A stretch of 28,853 nucleotides of DNA, taken from the NCBI GenBank assembly GCA_030560485.1, contig JAKTTS010000164.1:1-28853 (forward strand), read 5' to 3'. Source of the stretch: Ascoidea tarda (nom. inval.) (taxonomy: Eukaryota; Ascomycota; Saccharomycetes; Ascoideales; Ascoideaceae). Below the pieces are notes generated by a model. That model saw only the letters and a list, made by a program, of their open reading frames with translations, made no database searches and was not told the DNA's origin. The translations under genes were made by a program, and so were the position numbers. This document shows, piece by piece, positions 1-11,943 of this stretch (positions within the stretch are counted from its first letter, which is position 1; each line of letters opens with the position of its first letter).

Positions 1-55
<55 letters not shown>
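1..55. repeat. AAT/ATT trinucleotide microsatellite inside PEX3
   Basis: About 18 perfect ATT units on the plus strand, read as AAT (Asn) codons in the PEX3 frame. The window begins inside the tract, so its true length is unknown. Confidence 0.95.
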
Positions 56-751
56 GTTTAAATTTGAATTTTTATTAAAACTGAATAATCTGGTTATGGG
101 ATTTTTTGGAAAGGATAAAAAGTTGGGCAAATAGGAAAAAGATTGAGAATTTTCAAATTCTTGTGTATTAATTTTGGCCAATTTCAAAGCAGTTTCAAGA
201 TATTCCTTTTTAGCCAATATATTTAATTGTAATCTAATTAAAACGATTAAAAAGGCATTAGAATAGATAACGGTTAAAAATCTAGTTATAGTTTGTATTT
301 TTAAATCAGACCATAATTCTACCTTTGTTTTTTTATCTTTTAGAACAGAGGAAGAGTTTTGATTCTCTGATTTTGGATGGTTATCATCAGAATTGGAAAG
401 AATAGAGGGAGAAGCCAAACTGTTAGGGGCCGAAGAAGAGATATTAAGACTTCTTTGAAGTTTTTTCTGTTGCAATAGTTTAGTGGTTTGCTCGACAGGT
501 AGAGATTTAAAAATTGGGGTATCTAAAGCAGGAATCAAGGCAAAGATGGTGAAAAGTGCCTCCTTTTGAGTCTCCTGGAATCTTCGCTTAATCTGTTCTT
601 TGGTTATCTTTTCTTCCTGGATCTGGTTTTGGTAGGCAGTGACTTTCTGGTTCACATATTTAGATATGATATAAGTCAAGCCCAAGACAGAGGAAGTTAT
701 GATAATCTTCTTTTTATTCTTACGATAAACCTGGGACAAATGTGATAACAT
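1..751 (-). CDS. PEX3: Pex3 peroxisomal membrane biogenesis protein, C-terminal part missing
   Basis: Pex3 is the peroxisomal membrane docking factor for Pex19 and is needed for import of peroxisomal membrane proteins. The ATG at 751-749 opens a frame that stays open for 250 codons to the window edge. It starts with a short Lys/Arg-rich stretch (RKNKKK) and then a hydrophobic segment at about residues 16-30, the usual Pex3 targeting signal and membrane anchor. Family motifs follow: KEQIKRRFQETQ, then after a Ser-rich linker LWSDLKIQTITRFLTVIYS and LIRLQLNILAKKEYLE, which match the Pex3 cytosolic domain closely. The frame then enters a disordered stretch ending in about 18 Asn codons, where the window stops. 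Roughly the last half of the usual length of about 440 residues is missing. The next gene on the same strand, PRP8, ends 455 bp upstream. Confidence 0.93.
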
Positions 752-792
752 GGTTGATGGAGAGTAACAAGAGGGAAAAAAGAGATTTTAGG

Positions 793-836
793 GTAGTTCC
801 AGAGTAGTTCCAGAGTAGTTCCAAAGTAGTTCCAGG
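793..836. repeat. 11-bp tandem repeat (gtagttccaga) x4
   Basis: Four adjacent 11-bp units, gtagttccaga twice then two variants, lying 42-85 bp upstream of the PEX3 ATG. They probably lie in the PEX3 leader or core promoter. Confidence 0.9.
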
Positions 837-925
837 GCAGTTTGAAAGCAGTTGCACAGTAGCTCAAAGACAATAGCAGGCCGAGAGCAGCAAATGACAA
901 TTGAGGAAACAGGAGACCTGGGTGG

Positions 926-933
926 ATATATAA
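926..933 (-). promoter_or_regulatory. TATA-like element of PEX3
   Basis: Reads TTATATAT on the minus strand, about 175 bp upstream of the PEX3 ATG, a plausible yeast TATA spacing. Assigned by motif and position only. Confidence 0.45.
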
Positions 934-1151
934 GAAGTTGTGGGTGATAAGATAGAACCAGGCTTGCAAGACTGAGCTTAAGCAGTGCGAAAGCCTAACA
1001 GTGGTAAAAAAGCACCCAAAATGACTGCGGCATGTGATCGGCCGGTAGTGCCAAACAGCGCACTTCCCGGAAATGGACGCTCCCTTGGCGTGCCCTCGGT
1101 ACCCTTGCACGACACGACGCCAGGGCGCGGTGTCTTGCGCTGAGAGCCTGG

Positions 1152-1193
1152 AGCCTGGTTTCTGAAGCTTGGTTTCTGGAGCTTGGTTTCTGG
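1152..1193. repeat. 14-bp tandem repeat (agcttggtttctgg) x3
   Basis: Three adjacent units, one diverged (agcctggtttctga) and two identical, starting 14 bp beyond the PRP8 stop codon. They are probably in the PRP8 3' UTR. Confidence 0.9.
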
Positions 1194-1206
1194 TTGGCGC
1201 TTGGCG

Positions 1207-4200
1207 TTACGCAAACACATCCTGTTGGTCCACCTCGAGCTCATCGTTCTCGAGCTCGTTGAAATTGCTGAAGTGGATGGGGCGGTGCAGCTCGTGGTAG
1301 AAGGGGAGGGGGATGTCCACCTTCAACTCGTAGTCGTCGGCGGCGTTCCACTCGATGCCCATGAACGAGTAGTTCCACACGTCTGTGTCCGGCACCATGA
1401 AAAAGCCCATCATCTTGTCAGAGAGAATCAATTGCGACTTCTTTCCAAACGTCGGCAAGAACCCCTGCGGTTCACTGGAGCTCAAGTCCCTGTTGCTCAA
1501 GCCCCACTGGCGCCCCTTCTCACTCAAGTTGTACGCTGCCAAAGTCACAGAGCCTGGTGTGAACGACACCGTCAAATCAATCACCTTGGAAGCCTCCCAC
1601 AGCTCAGGGTTCTCCCTCATTATCCCCGATTGCGTCATTATGTCCATCGCACTCATCATCTGTGGAATCTGAGACTGTGTGTGTATCCATCCCAACGGTT
1701 CGAGCTTGTTTTTTTTGAGAAATTCCTCACTGGGTAGCTTTTTCGGAAATTCAATCGAGTTGAGGTTTCCTAATTGGGGAACTAAAGCAATGCACTTGAT
1801 TTCTTTCACTTTCTCAAAATCCTTTGGTGATTTTCCATACAAGAATCCACCAACCTGCGTCCGCAAGTCTGATATCAAAATAAGCTTTTTCAACAAGTTT
1901 TTGGGCAAGACATACGTATAACTATCATCATCAAGAATTTCATCCGAGTTGACATAAATGTGCTTAGCACGCAAATGTAAACTTGTTGTCGAAATAGCCC
2001 GGTTTCTCCATTCCGTCTTGGATGAAAAGGTCTTTTGTCCATAGTTACTGGTTGTCACTGTAACAATTTCTTCCCCATGAACATTTGTAGTTTTGGTCGT
2101 CATTGCTGTTAGCTGTGATGGCTCCTCACCATTCAAGCTTTCTCCATTTTGTTCTTCAATCTTAGCGATTTGCTGTCTTTTGGCAGATGGCGCTTTAATA
2201 TTTTGTCCCAATATTAAATCCCGAATTTCAGACTGTGTTAACGACTTGATATCGACGTTACTTTTCTTTCCGTAATCATTAAGAATCAAATCTCTCAATT
2301 TAATTTCAATCTCGCACCACTCTTTATTGCTGTATGTGGGCCAAATATGATGTTCTTCAACAACAACACTGCTGTCAGGCACCAAGATTAGTTTGGTCTT
2401 TTCTGGATTGATATGAAGCGCCCTTAAGATCAATAAAAGACGAGAAAACGCTGTGTACGAAGATATTGTTTTCAACCAAGAATCATAAAGATTGAATAAC
2501 ACCATTTTGGGCTCATTGGCTTTTAAAATAATATCTGCCAACTTTTCAATTTTCATTGCTGCTTGAAATGGTAATTGCAACTCTGATAACCGGATCCGGA
2601 TATTTGGAAAATCAAACATATGGTTTTCCAATGGATCCATCAATCCCTTTCTTGTCAAAATTAATTGTTTTGGTTGTTCTTCTTTTGGAAGCGATCGAAT
2701 CAACGCTGTCACTTCTTCTGCTGTTTTCCATTTTGATAATTGCCCTAATCTCTTTTGTCCGGCAAATACACTTGCATGAATAATCTTTAAAAACAACTCT
2801 CCTGTTTTAGGATTAAATATAAATACTGCTCCATTTATAGGCTTTGTAGCGATATTCCCTTCAAACGTTTTATGCACAATAACACGATAAACATTCGTAT
2901 CATCAATGAAAAATTGCGTGTCATTTCCAAACAACTCAGAATAATTTGTAGAATTCAAAAATGCTTCTTGTGGCTGAGACTGATATAAATGCAACCCTTT
3001 ACGAATTCTTTCCCGCAAAACATATAACGCTGGATTGGCTTTCATTATAGTTCTCATCGCATTTTGCACCAATTGTTTCGAACCCGGAAACCAATTCCCA
3101 TATGCATCATACATATTATAAGCAAGGTCAATAGCAATCATAACACCTGTTGGCGAGGGATATAAATTTGAAGCCTCCGTAGTGTAACTAAGAAATTTAG
3201 ATCGAACATATCGAGAAATATCATGCGAATCATAATCTCCATAACGTAATTGAATATCAATCCAATATTTTTCGGTCGTAGTTGCATTAAACTCATTACT
3301 TTTGTCATATAATAATGATGGTTTGCTCACTGACCATTTGTATGAACTAGCCAATGATATATCTGCACATGATGAATTCATCTTGTACGATTTACGAGGA
3401 TGGATCGCCTCTTTTTGAACAGAATCAATTTGTAATTGTTCAGATTCCTGATCAAAAACTTGTGCAATATCAAAAACAACACTTTCATGAATTTTTTGCC
3501 ATAAATGAGCGCGGAAAATCTGAATTAATGAAATTTTTAAAGTGGGTATTTTCCCATGAAGAAATATCCCAGTTAAATCCAACTGCACCAAAAAACCAAC
3601 ATAAACATCTGCACGATTAATTGTTGGAGACCACCATAATGTAAAACGACGGTTAGGTATTTGACTCAAACCGGACCTTTGAGCATTTGTTAATTTTTTA
3701 AACTTTAATGAATCTTCAAAACCAGAAGCTTTTTCCCAAAATAAACCTTCCCAAGAATCAAATCCAGTTGCCTTAAATAGAGTGTGTTCTAAAATAGTTT
3801 CAATACCACCAAGAGCCTGAATAACATCCGTACGATATGCATTTAAATTCCACAATTTACCATCATGAAAATTGCTTGTCCACCAAAACGAATTGTATAA
3901 TGTCATCGAGTATTGTTTGAAAATTGTTCGAATACGATGACCTTTGTCATAAGCAAGTGTGTGTCGATCCTTTTGAAACAATGTACTTATTCTTGGAATA
4001 CCTCGGTCCCAATTATCTTCCATGTCCTCAAAAGCAAGACGACGGTTCTGCTGGATTGCTTCTCTTCTTTTGATTGCATATTCTGCCCAAACTCTCTGAG
4101 AATCAGTAAATTCCTCTTCCCAAGATAAAATATATCTATGAATTGTTGGGATTATTTTTTCATCTTGATGTGTCATACCTGAACGAAAATGTGTAATTCC

Positions 4201-7200
4201 TGTGTCTGTTTGTTGAGACCATCTTAAATCAGAAGTAGGGATTAAAATATGAGATGCACTTAGCATTCCAAGACCTCCCAATTCCTTTGGAGTATAAAAT
4301 ACAGCAGGAGGGAAACGAGTAGGCATCTTTGAATTTAATCCCATTTTAACTTTTGTTTGAATTTTTGTTTCACATTTGACCAAAGAATCAAGCAATGATT
4401 CGGTTGATATAACAGCTTCTCTAAAATATGAAAACAATGCAATTAACGCTGTATTCCATTTACCTGCTATCTTTGTGAATGTAGTTGAACCAGAAGACAT
4501 CAAAATTTGTCTGATACGGTTATTAAACTTTTTCACTTGTTCCTGTGATACTTGGAGATAGGCTATTGCTGTCCTTTCTTTTGTTTCTTGATTAATAAGT
4601 TTCCAGGTTCCCTCTTTAACAGAAGAATCTTCATTTGATCGGCATTTTGGCAATATTCTAACTTCAAAGCCACACATTGTAAATAACAAATTGGGATTAT
4701 CCTTACTATAAACGGACACAAAAGTATCATCAGAATCCCACTCTAACGATGTTAATGACATTGGAACACGATAACTAATTTGCCAGAAAACAGCTTTAGC
4801 AAGATTAACATCATGACGCATTAATCTCATTCTCTGATCCCTAGGCCAACAACGACGGTTATTATAATTAATAACATTCTCAAAATTTGGATCAGGGTTT
4901 TCCGAAAGAAAATCTTTAATCAAATCATCAGCATCTTCATTTTCAAATCTAAAAAACATGTATATCTTATCAATGTAACGACAATAGAGTTTAATTGGAT
5001 GCTCATCGTTAGTTTCATTACCTGCTAGTTCAGCAGCTCTTTCTGGACCAAGAAGTAACAAATCTATTATCAACCCATAAAACTGAAATACAAATGATGA
5101 GAATCTTAAGCCTTTTATAATTCCATAAGTATTAACATGACTCATATCTTTGTAGTTAATAGAAACATTATATTTGGCAGTGATATAATCAGCAATATTG
5201 GGATCGATTATTAATCGTAATAGTCTATTAAGTAATGTAAAATCTATCTTCTCTGCAATCTTATTTAGAGTTGTTTGCAACATAACATTACACTGACCTT
5301 TAGAAGTGTCCCAAACATCTTCTAGGTTGTTAATGCTTTGACACCACTTATATGTCATCAAAGGGGGGATTTCTGAATCTGAAGGCTTTATCCAACTAGG
5401 AAACAATTGTCTACGATCAGCCTCAAACCATAAATACTGATCTAAATAAGCATCTGTTATTTTTTCTAAAGGATCAATTTCATATGTTGGTTGAATATAA
5501 TCATAATAATCCATCATATCAAGGTTCACATCTTTAAATACTCTTTGAGTCAAAATAAACCTCTTTATTCTGTTAAGACAATCATGTGGGTTATCATATG
5601 CCTGTTCTAACAAAGCTAATTCTTCCCTCTGACTTGCATTTAATCGTCCTTTGGATCCAAATCCTTCCTTTAAATTATCTAATGCTAGCACGAGTAATTT
5701 TGTATCATATTTGTAACTTAGTGGAGGAAACGGAACTGGTTGGAATTTTCTATCTTCTAGCCACTGAACCATGAGAGAATGTATTGTGATAGCTTCATCC
5801 GTTGATATGTAAGGTCCATCTTTTTGAAAACTTATTTGACGATTTTGTTCGTTTTTTAACCATAATCTGGTCAATCTACCAAGATTCTTTTTTGCAACAG
5901 TTTTTTCAATATTAGTGCCACTTCTTATTCTTTTTCTATTATAATGTGCAACTGAAATCCAGCCATCTGCTTTCGCTTTAATATAACGATTAATTATTTG
6001 TTGTATAGGTTCAGGTAATCCTGGAACTTTATATGGCAAATTTGCCTTCCAACATCTCCAGGCCTCACTCAAATGAGCAAGAATTGTTTTAGCTTTAGAC
6101 TGTCTTATTCCTTCAGGTATCATGTCTAATATATCATGCATAACAGCATCTCTTAATTCGAGATCATAATACGAATCAACTCTTTGCTTAGTAATAGTTT
6201 TGGTGACTTCTTTCGAATGCCTACCTTCAAATTGTCTAGCTAACAAATTTCCTAGCCACCTTTCTAATAAGGGAATTATACCTCTTAAGAAAAATATCCA
6301 AACTCTCCAAGCAGGCTGCCAGAAACCACACCCGGGACCTTTTCCAATTGTAACATTAAATCTGTAATAGACGACATGTTTCAAATCTTTGCAAGATCTT
6401 ATTTGATGCATTACTTTATATTTGTAGCGATAAATACCAGTTAATTGACCCAAATGATTCAAAATATAATATATCCCGTCCGCTAATTGAAAGGCGTCAA
6501 CGTTACCTAGTCTGTATTGAACTTGAACATCTACTAAAAGTTTAATAACTTTCAAAATCTCCCTCATAAGATGAAATGCATTACCAAATCTAGATCTCTT
6601 TCTTTCTTTTGTGGTTAATGTCTTGGTTGGTTTTAAATTAAAATTATAATCTAAATGAAGATAAACTAGACCCTTTCTGTGAATTAGTAAATTTAAAATA
6701 TTATGACCTTGTTTGCAGACCTGTAGACCTGCTTCAACCCAGTCAATAGATGTTTGTTGAAAAAATTTAGTATTTCTGAGAGAGTTTAACAATTTTACTT
6801 TTCTAACATTTCTTGTTACTTTTGGGTTCTTTTTGTGCAATTCATTAAGCACATAAGTTTTCAATAACTTTTGGTAGGAAACTTTAACTTTGACAGGATA
6901 ACCAGGAGGAGGATGTTGCAAATACCATTTCTTGACTAGCGCGACATCTTGTGCTCTGACCATTCTGCCTGACCGACGATTAAAAGGATAAGGTGACCAC
7001 CATAGCTGAATAGCACTATTCACCTTCTCATTTTCCAAATTTTCTGAAGCCAAAAATGGTTTTATTTTTGATGGCAAAATTTTAAAATCATCATCAAGGT
7101 CATCCCCAGTAATTGGATCAAATCCATAGTCTTCAAATTTTCGCAAATCTTTATTTGTAACTAAATTTCTCTGTGTTATAGGATTGAAACTTTCATTAAA

Positions 7201-8475
7201 TTCAAAAGTGGAAATATCAGGATTATCATTTTTAATATACAAATTAATAGGCTCACTATAAGAACTAGCCTCGACACATCGCACTGAAGAATTATAAAGA
7301 TAAGGAAAACTTATTCTATATTCAGTTTTTATAGGAATTCTGATTATTACTCTGTCAATTGAGTTAAATTCACCATAGTCTTCTAGCTCAGGTTCAATAT
7401 CTTTATATAGCGGTTCAAATTTTGGACCACCAGGTATGGCAATATTTAATGCTTTTGCAGTGAAAAATGATTTTTTATCGAAAAGAAAAAAGTAATTTTT
7501 ATCAATATTTTCGGATAACAATGGAGTTGACAATCTTAAAAGATCAGCCATTTGATTTAAATTTAGATTCCATTTGTTATAAGAAGAACCGTTTATAAAG
7601 TTCAATTTAGGATTATTTTCATGATATTTACTATCCAATAACGGTTTATAATCATAAAGCCAATCATAAACATTTTTATCTTCATTTTTATCAAGTTCTA
7701 GCTGTATTGAATCGAGGGGTTCTAAATCCTCAATATTTTCCATGTAATCTAAAGGTGGTTCTTCATCATCGAATGGTGGAAATCTCATTCTTTTGAAATG
7801 TCTTCTATCTCTTTTTTCTCTTCTCATCACCAACCACATGGTTGCCCACTGGGCAATATAGACGGGTTCAATAACTCTTGGAGTTTCATTTACAAATGTT
7901 ATAGCACCAGTAGTATGATATAGGACTTTCACCTCTTTAATTTGCTCCCAAGGTTGAGGCATATTTTCTAATAGTTTTAAAATTGCATGAGGCATGTATT
8001 TCAAAGACCCTAGAAATGATCTTTTATCATTCTGGAAAAATTTTGAGGACATATCTCCATGGTCGAAGATAATTTTTCTTAAATGTTCAGGAGGCATTTC
8101 AAATTTTGTTGGATGCACCAAACCACCAAATCGTTTTTTTGAAGATACCTTGGGTTTGAATCTTAATTTCTGGATTCGAAACCATTCTTTTTGTCTTTGC
8201 ATCAACTCATTATCATTATCAAGATCAATATCATTAAATTCCTCATAAAAATTCAAACCAGGATGGTTGCCATTAGCACTATCTATTTGAGCAGAAAACT
8301 GACCCGATTCAATGGAATCTGATGGTGGTGGTGGTGGTGGTATTAAATCACTGTCACGAAATATTGGATGTAATGAAGGAGGTGGTGGTGGAGATGGTGG
8401 TGGAGGTGGTGAAGGGGGTGGTGAAGGAGGTGGTGGAGGTGGCGATGGAGAAGGAGGAGGAGGATAATTATTCAT
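1207..8475 (-). CDS. PRP8: Prp8, core U5 snRNP spliceosome protein
   Basis: Prp8 is the scaffold of the spliceosome active site; it cradles U5, U6 and the splice sites. The frame is about 2422 residues from the ATG at 8475-8473, very close to the 2413 of S. cerevisiae, with no intron and no intein. A Pro-rich N terminus (about 1-70) leads into [10 protein letters not shown] and [16 protein letters not shown]-like blocks of the N-terminal domain. Then come the RT-like and linker regions ([49 protein letters not shown]), the RNase H-like domain ([19 protein letters not shown]) and a C-terminal Jab1/MPN-like domain (LGWIHTQSQ) ending in DVFA. The frame runs 4 codons further upstream but without an ATG, so the Met before NNYPPPP was chosen. 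Codon usage is odd: the last 150 or so codons are GC-rich at third positions while the rest is AT-rich. Confidence 0.98.
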   Translation of the reverse strand: MNNYPPPPSPSPPPPPPSPPPSPPPPPSPPPPPSLHPIFRDSDLIPPPPPPSDSIESGQFSAQIDSANGNHPGLNFYEEFNDIDLDNDNELMQRQKEWFRIQKLRFKPKVSSKKRFGGLVHPTKFEMPPEHLRKIIFDHGDMSSKFFQNDKRSFLGSLKYMPHAILKLLENMPQPWEQIKEVKVLYHTTGAITFVNETPRVIEPVYIAQWATMWLVMRREKRDRRHFKRMRFPPFDDEEPPLDYMENIEDLEPLDSIQLELDKNEDKNVYDWLYDYKPLLDSKYHENNPKLNFINGSSYNKWNLNLNQMADLLRLSTPLLSENIDKNYFFLFDKKSFFTAKALNIAIPGGPKFEPLYKDIEPELEDYGEFNSIDRVIIRIPIKTEYRISFPYLYNSSVRCVEASSYSEPINLYIKNDNPDISTFEFNESFNPITQRNLVTNKDLRKFEDYGFDPITGDDLDDDFKILPSKIKPFLASENLENEKVNSAIQLWWSPYPFNRRSGRMVRAQDVALVKKWYLQHPPPGYPVKVKVSYQKLLKTYVLNELHKKNPKVTRNVRKVKLLNSLRNTKFFQQTSIDWVEAGLQVCKQGHNILNLLIHRKGLVYLHLDYNFNLKPTKTLTTKERKRSRFGNAFHLMREILKVIKLLVDVQVQYRLGNVDAFQLADGIYYILNHLGQLTGIYRYKYKVMHQIRSCKDLKHVVYYRFNVTIGKGPGCGFWQPAWRVWIFFLRGIIPLLERWLGNLLARQFEGRHSKEVTKTITKQRVDSYYDLELRDAVMHDILDMIPEGIRQSKAKTILAHLSEAWRCWKANLPYKVPGLPEPIQQIINRYIKAKADGWISVAHYNRKRIRSGTNIEKTVAKKNLGRLTRLWLKNEQNRQISFQKDGPYISTDEAITIHSLMVQWLEDRKFQPVPFPPLSYKYDTKLLVLALDNLKEGFGSKGRLNASQREELALLEQAYDNPHDCLNRIKRFILTQRVFKDVNLDMMDYYDYIQPTYEIDPLEKITDAYLDQYLWFEADRRQLFPSWIKPSDSEIPPLMTYKWCQSINNLEDVWDTSKGQCNVMLQTTLNKIAEKIDFTLLNRLLRLIIDPNIADYITAKYNVSINYKDMSHVNTYGIIKGLRFSSFVFQFYGLIIDLLLLGPERAAELAGNETNDEHPIKLYCRYIDKIYMFFRFENEDADDLIKDFLSENPDPNFENVINYNNRRCWPRDQRMRLMRHDVNLAKAVFWQISYRVPMSLTSLEWDSDDTFVSVYSKDNPNLLFTMCGFEVRILPKCRSNEDSSVKEGTWKLINQETKERTAIAYLQVSQEQVKKFNNRIRQILMSSGSTTFTKIAGKWNTALIALFSYFREAVISTESLLDSLVKCETKIQTKVKMGLNSKMPTRFPPAVFYTPKELGGLGMLSASHILIPTSDLRWSQQTDTGITHFRSGMTHQDEKIIPTIHRYILSWEEEFTDSQRVWAEYAIKRREAIQQNRRLAFEDMEDNWDRGIPRISTLFQKDRHTLAYDKGHRIRTIFKQYSMTLYNSFWWTSNFHDGKLWNLNAYRTDVIQALGGIETILEHTLFKATGFDSWEGLFWEKASGFEDSLKFKKLTNAQRSGLSQIPNRRFTLWWSPTINRADVYVGFLVQLDLTGIFLHGKIPTLKISLIQIFRAHLWQKIHESVVFDIAQVFDQESEQLQIDSVQKEAIHPRKSYKMNSSCADISLASSYKWSVSKPSLLYDKSNEFNATTTEKYWIDIQLRYGDYDSHDISRYVRSKFLSYTTEASNLYPSPTGVMIAIDLAYNMYDAYGNWFPGSKQLVQNAMRTIMKANPALYVLRERIRKGLHLYQSQPQEAFLNSTNYSELFGNDTQFFIDDTNVYRVIVHKTFEGNIATKPINGAVFIFNPKTGELFLKIIHASVFAGQKRLGQLSKWKTAEEVTALIRSLPKEEQPKQLILTRKGLMDPLENHMFDFPNIRIRLSELQLPFQAAMKIEKLADIILKANEPKMVLFNLYDSWLKTISSYTAFSRLLLILRALHINPEKTKLILVPDSSVVVEEHHIWPTYSNKEWCEIEIKLRDLILNDYGKKSNVDIKSLTQSEIRDLILGQNIKAPSAKRQQIAKIEEQNGESLNGEEPSQLTAMTTKTTNVHGEEIVTVTTSNYGQKTFSSKTEWRNRAISTTSLHLRAKHIYVNSDEILDDDSYTYVLPKNLLKKLILISDLRTQVGGFLYGKSPKDFEKVKEIKCIALVPQLGNLNSIEFPKKLPSEEFLKKNKLEPLGWIHTQSQIPQMMSAMDIMTQSGIMRENPELWEASKVIDLTVSFTPGSVTLAAYNLSEKGRQWGLSNRDLSSSEPQGFLPTFGKKSQLILSDKMMGFFMVPDTDVWNYSFMGIEWNAADDYELKVDIPLPFYHELHRPIHFSNFNELENDELEVDQQDVFA

Positions 8476-8884
8476 TGTTATTGACAATCAATGATTTATG
8501 TACAAAAAACTATTTATACTATAATTATAATACAGTCAGGTAAATTGAAGATTGAAAACTCCAAAAAATTGCAAGATCTAAAAAGTAATTTTAATTTTAA
8601 AAAATGGCATGTGCTGACTAAGCAATAAAAGAACCAGGATAGAGGTCTCATTTTAAAGGCCGCACGTAGCTGCATTTTTCTGTGAGAGACTGCGAGAACC
8701 TTTACGACTGAGGTTGTGTGGGGTCTTGATAAAGAAAGAATCAAACCTACCTAAACCAGAATAAAGATTAAAAATTAAACGATATAATAGTATAGTGATA
8801 TAGTGATATAGTTATATAATGGTAATAAATGATATGATAAAAAGGAGCCCAAGGTTTCAATACATAATTTAAAACAGCAATTGG
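8476..8884. other. Intergenic: PRP8 promoter and LIA1 3' flank
   Basis: AT-rich region between two minus-strand genes. It holds a TATAAATA match on the minus strand (8511-8518), which is unusually close (about 36 bp) to the PRP8 ATG, and a run of ATAGTGATATAG-type repeats at about 8785-8820. I see no gene in it. Confidence 0.75.
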
Positions 8885-9838
8885 CTAATTTTTGACGGTA
8901 ACATACTCAATTTCATTTGAATTTTCGTACTCGAACATGTCTAAAGCAACAATTGCACTCTCTTTGACAACGTCAACATCGTCTTTTAACATGTCCTTCA
9001 ACACAGGCAAAACGTCATCAGTAGCAATTGCTCCCAAAGCTTCAGCAGCTTCGTGTCTAACCATTGGAGCTTCATCCTTTTTCTTGAGCACCTTGACCAA
9101 ATCAGGCACAACAACTGGGTTGCAAATTTGACCAAATATGTAAGCAATTTCGTGTTTCAACAATGCAGAAGGGTCAGCAAATGCAGAAGCTAATGCCTTA
9201 CAAGCTTCATCGCTACCAATATCTCTCAATCTAAACATGGCTCTATACCTATTGAATAAGGTTTCTTCTTGACTGTTGAGAATCTTTTTCAATTGGTCAA
9301 TCTTATAATCCTGATTCAAGGGTAAAGGAGGTGCAGGATCAACTGAAGAGTAAGCAGATTTTTCCAAAACTTCATTTTTTTTAGAAGTTTTTTCCCAATT
9401 TATTCTTTCTATAGCCAACTCACAAGTTTGTCTGATTTCAATCAATGGATCTTCATTGAAATACTTTGTCAACAAAGGCAATGAATCTTTATCACCTAAA
9501 GCACCTAAAGCCTCGGCAGCTTCATGTCTGACCATAACTTGTTGGTTTTGATCTTCAAGGACATCACGAAGATAAGTAGCAGCATGAAGATTTTTTGTTT
9601 GTCCCAAGACATAAGCGACTTCGTGTTTTAATAGTTCTGATTCGTCATTAAAGCATTGACATATGTATTCGATTGCCCTGTTTGCTTTTTCGGCATTGAT
9701 TTGAAATTCTTCACCAATGGATTTCAAATTGAACAACGCTCTAAACCTGTTGGCTAGCTTGGTGTCACCAGTTTTATCAATAAGAATATCTCTTAATTCC
9801 TCTAAGGAAACAGCGGCATCAACTTCTTCAATAGACAT
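8885..9838 (-). CDS. LIA1: Deoxyhypusine hydroxylase (HEAT-repeat di-iron enzyme)
   Basis: Carries out the second step of hypusine formation on eIF5A, hydroxylating deoxyhypusine in the cytosol. The 317-residue length is near that of S. cerevisiae Lia1 (325). The sequence shows two symmetric sets of HEAT-like repeats with the four His-Glu iron-binding motifs of the family: [10 protein letters not shown] (H72-E73), [10 protein letters not shown] (H105-E106), [10 protein letters not shown] (H229-E230) and [10 protein letters not shown] (H262-E263). A low-complexity linker at about 150-178 joins the halves, as expected. The start is the first ATG, whose [17 protein letters not shown] fits the family N terminus. 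The stop is TAG. It shares a 477-bp divergent region with the next plus-strand gene. Confidence 0.97.
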   Translation of the reverse strand: MSIEEVDAAVSLEELRDILIDKTGDTKLANRFRALFNLKSIGEEFQINAEKANRAIEYICQCFNDESELLKHEVAYVLGQTKNLHAATYLRDVLEDQNQQVMVRHEAAEALGALGDKDSLPLLTKYFNEDPLIEIRQTCELAIERINWEKTSKKNEVLEKSAYSSVDPAPPLPLNQDYKIDQLKKILNSQEETLFNRYRAMFRLRDIGSDEACKALASAFADPSALLKHEIAYIFGQICNPVVVPDLVKVLKKKDEAPMVRHEAAEALGAIATDDVLPVLKDMLKDDVDVVKESAIVALDMFEYENSNEIEYVTVKN

Positions 9839-10315
9839 CTTTCAGAAGAACACAAAAAAACTGAAAAATAAGATATAGAAATATTTCTTATATATAATAC
9901 AGTATAGTATAGTAATAAACTCGAATTGAGAATTGTTGACTTGAAAAATGGATGAAAAAACGAGAAAGATTTCAAAAACAAAAAGGAAAAAAACAAAAAC
10001 CAGGGAAAACTAGAGAAAACTCTATAATATTTATGTAAATTCTTCAAGGGCTGAAGTTAAAAGAGATTGAAAAAAAACCCAATAATTCGATAAGATTGAA
10101 TGAATAAAAATTATTTTAAACCCCAAAACAACCTCCAGACCCAAAGATAATTTAAAATTTTTAAATTTTTAAATTTTTAAATTTGCGCTTACCCTATTGG
10201 ATCCATCTACATGGGACCGTGTGGGAATTTTTCACTAGAAAAACGACTTTTCAAGAAAGGAAGAGAGGTGTATTGAGCAAACAGCATTTTTTGTCTTTAT
10301 TGTCGCCACGACAGA
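9839..10315. other. Divergent promoter of LIA1 and the DDT/WHIM-like gene
   Basis: AT-rich, with A-runs near the LIA1 start (about 9850-10075) and a short tandem of aaattttt units at 10150-10185. Apart from these likely nucleosome-excluding A/T tracts I see no specific site or small gene. Confidence 0.7.
10150..10185. repeat. Tandem (taaattttt) A/T repeat
   Basis: About four units alternating aaa and ttttt in the middle of the divergent promoter region. Low-complexity DNA. Confidence 0.8.
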
Positions 10316-11830
10316 ATGCCTTCAAAGAAGTCTCTTGATGTTGAGAGTGAACATCCTGTTAATGGGTTGTTGGATTCATGCGTTAAGGGTCAAGTGAGTG
10401 AAAATCACGTTGGACAGCTACTAAAATTGCCAGCATATTTGCCTTGCGAGGTTTCTCCATATGATTCGATGTTGGAAAGCATTAGGTCCAATTGGAGATT
10501 TTCATATGTATTTAACTGGATATTTATGTTTAAATCGTATCTCAAGATTTCGCCAAACGTTAATTTTAATATATCGATATTTGAAGAGGAATTGGTTGAG
10601 GTGATATCGCCACCAAAATTTTTTGATGAGTTTAAATGTGGATTAATTAAGAGACTACCACTTTTGAAGTTTGTGTCGAGAATATCCAGTGCAGTTGAAT
10701 TTGATTACTATGTGTATATGTATTTATACAATAGCAATGATGAGGAGATTTCAGATTTGTTAGTTGGAAAAAGTGATAAAGATAGAGATAGAGATAGTGA
10801 TGATGAAAATAATAGAGATGATGAGGGTGAAGGTGAAGGTGAAGGTGAAGGTGAAGAGGATAAGAGTAAGGTTAATAAAACATTAGATGTTGACGAACAG
10901 GAGAAGATTGATAAGAACTATTTGAATATATTATTTAAAAAATACAATGTGAAAATCAAATTGAGAAATTTCAAAGAGGTTGGTGAAAAAGGTAACGGAA
11001 TTGAGAATGAAGAGAGTGTAGTGAATGGAGTGAATGGAGTGAAGGAAGAAGATAAGGATAAAATAACCAATGAGAATTTTTTCAGGTTTTTAAATTTGGA
11101 AGAGAAAATCAATATATACTATTTATTGATTGAAAAGGTGGGATCATATGAATCATTCAAGAGATTTGCTGATGAGATAAGCGAGAATAGTAATGAGAAC
11201 AATGAAGAATTTAATAGTAACAATGAGAATAGCAGTGAAAATTGTGATTTTTTACATCAATGCCAGTTTCCTATATATTCCAAGATAATTCATAGGAGTA
11301 TAACGTCTATAAGTGAGGAGTCATATTTTTTTTTGAATGAGAACCGGTTGTATAAGAAGACGATAGTTTATAAAAGAAATCAGAAAAAACAAAAGAAGAC
11401 AAATAATTTCAAATGGGAATGTTTAACGGTTACAATTTATGATTTTGTCAGGTTTATTGAGGAAAGGTTGTCAAAGTATACGAGGAAAAATAAAGAGGTG
11501 ACGTATTTTTATAAGAAGTTGTTGATTGATAAGATTTTCCCAAAGTTACTTTTAAAAGATCTAGATAATAAGAAAAAGTATTATTTGAGATTGAAGGAGA
11601 AGAAAATACAAAACTTGATTGTACATAGAAAGAGATCGACTAGATTACAAGAAAAAGAGGCAAGGCTAAGAGAGCAAAATGAGAAAGAAGAAAAAACACA
11701 AATGGAGGAAAATTCTGAAAATTCATCGACGCGATATTACAAAAGATTGAAATTAAGAGGAATAAGCGAGGTGAGTGAGATGAGTGAGATGAGCGAGATG
11801 AGCGATAGGGATAATAGTAATCGTGTTTGA
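10316..11830 (+). CDS. Probable DDT/WHIM-domain nuclear protein (chromatin-remodelling subunit type)
   Basis: A 504-residue, highly charged protein. I could not match it to a named S. cerevisiae gene, but its layout resembles DDT plus WHIM proteins such as RSF1 and other accessory subunits of ISWI-type remodellers. Residues about 58-100 (WRFSYVFNWIFMFKSYLKI, then ISIFEEELVEVI) look like the DDT helices. Residues about 256-275 (FFRFLNLEEKINIYYLLIEK) look like WHIM1. Residues about 336-385 (SYFFLNENRLYKK, then WECLTV and FVRFIEERL) look like the later WHIM motif with its NRLY core. These are separated by acidic linkers, including a Gly-Glu run coded by a GGTGAA microrepeat at about 10828-10857. 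The C terminus is basic (HRKRSTRLQEKEARLREQ) and ends in SEM repeats. No PHD finger is visible. The assignment rests on motif pattern, not on a search. Confidence 0.6.
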   Translation: MPSKKSLDVESEHPVNGLLDSCVKGQVSENHVGQLLKLPAYLPCEVSPYDSMLESIRSNWRFSYVFNWIFMFKSYLKISPNVNFNISIFEEELVEVISPPKFFDEFKCGLIKRLPLLKFVSRISSAVEFDYYVYMYLYNSNDEEISDLLVGKSDKDRDRDSDDENNRDDEGEGEGEGEGEEDKSKVNKTLDVDEQEKIDKNYLNILFKKYNVKIKLRNFKEVGEKGNGIENEESVVNGVNGVKEEDKDKITNENFFRFLNLEEKINIYYLLIEKVGSYESFKRFADEISENSNENNEEFNSNNENSSENCDFLHQCQFPIYSKIIHRSITSISEESYFFLNENRLYKKTIVYKRNQKKQKKTNNFKWECLTVTIYDFVRFIEERLSKYTRKNKEVTYFYKKLLIDKIFPKLLLKDLDNKKKYYLRLKEKKIQNLIVHRKRSTRLQEKEARLREQNEKEEKTQMEENSENSSTRYYKRLKLRGISEVSEMSEMSEMSDRDNSNRV

Positions 11831-11889
11831 CTGAGAAAAAATAAAAACAAGGTATTGTTTATAGAGATAAAAAGCACAATGACATTTTG

Positions 11890-11943
11890 ATAGTTTTCCA
11901 TAGTTTTCCATAGTTTTCCATAGTTTTTCATAGTTTTGCATAG
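11890..11943. repeat. 10-bp tandem repeat (atagttttcc) x5
   Basis: Three perfect units and two one-base variants in tandem, ending in atag, within the convergent 3' flank. Confidence 0.9.

Larger units (their letters stand above)
752..1206. other. Intergenic region between PRP8 3' end and PEX3 start
   Basis: Both flanking genes are on the minus strand, so this holds the PRP8 terminator and the PEX3 promoter. No convincing ORF is present. It contains a TATA-like element (926-933), four 11-bp tandem repeats just upstream of the PEX3 ATG (793-836), three 14-bp tandem repeats near the PRP8 stop (1152-1193), and a GC-richer stretch at about 1020-1200 that continues into the PRP8 3' end. Confidence 0.8.

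Noticed and set aside
8476-8487. Four extra N-terminal codons of PRP8
   Set aside because: The upstream codon is not ATG; the first Met is at 8475.
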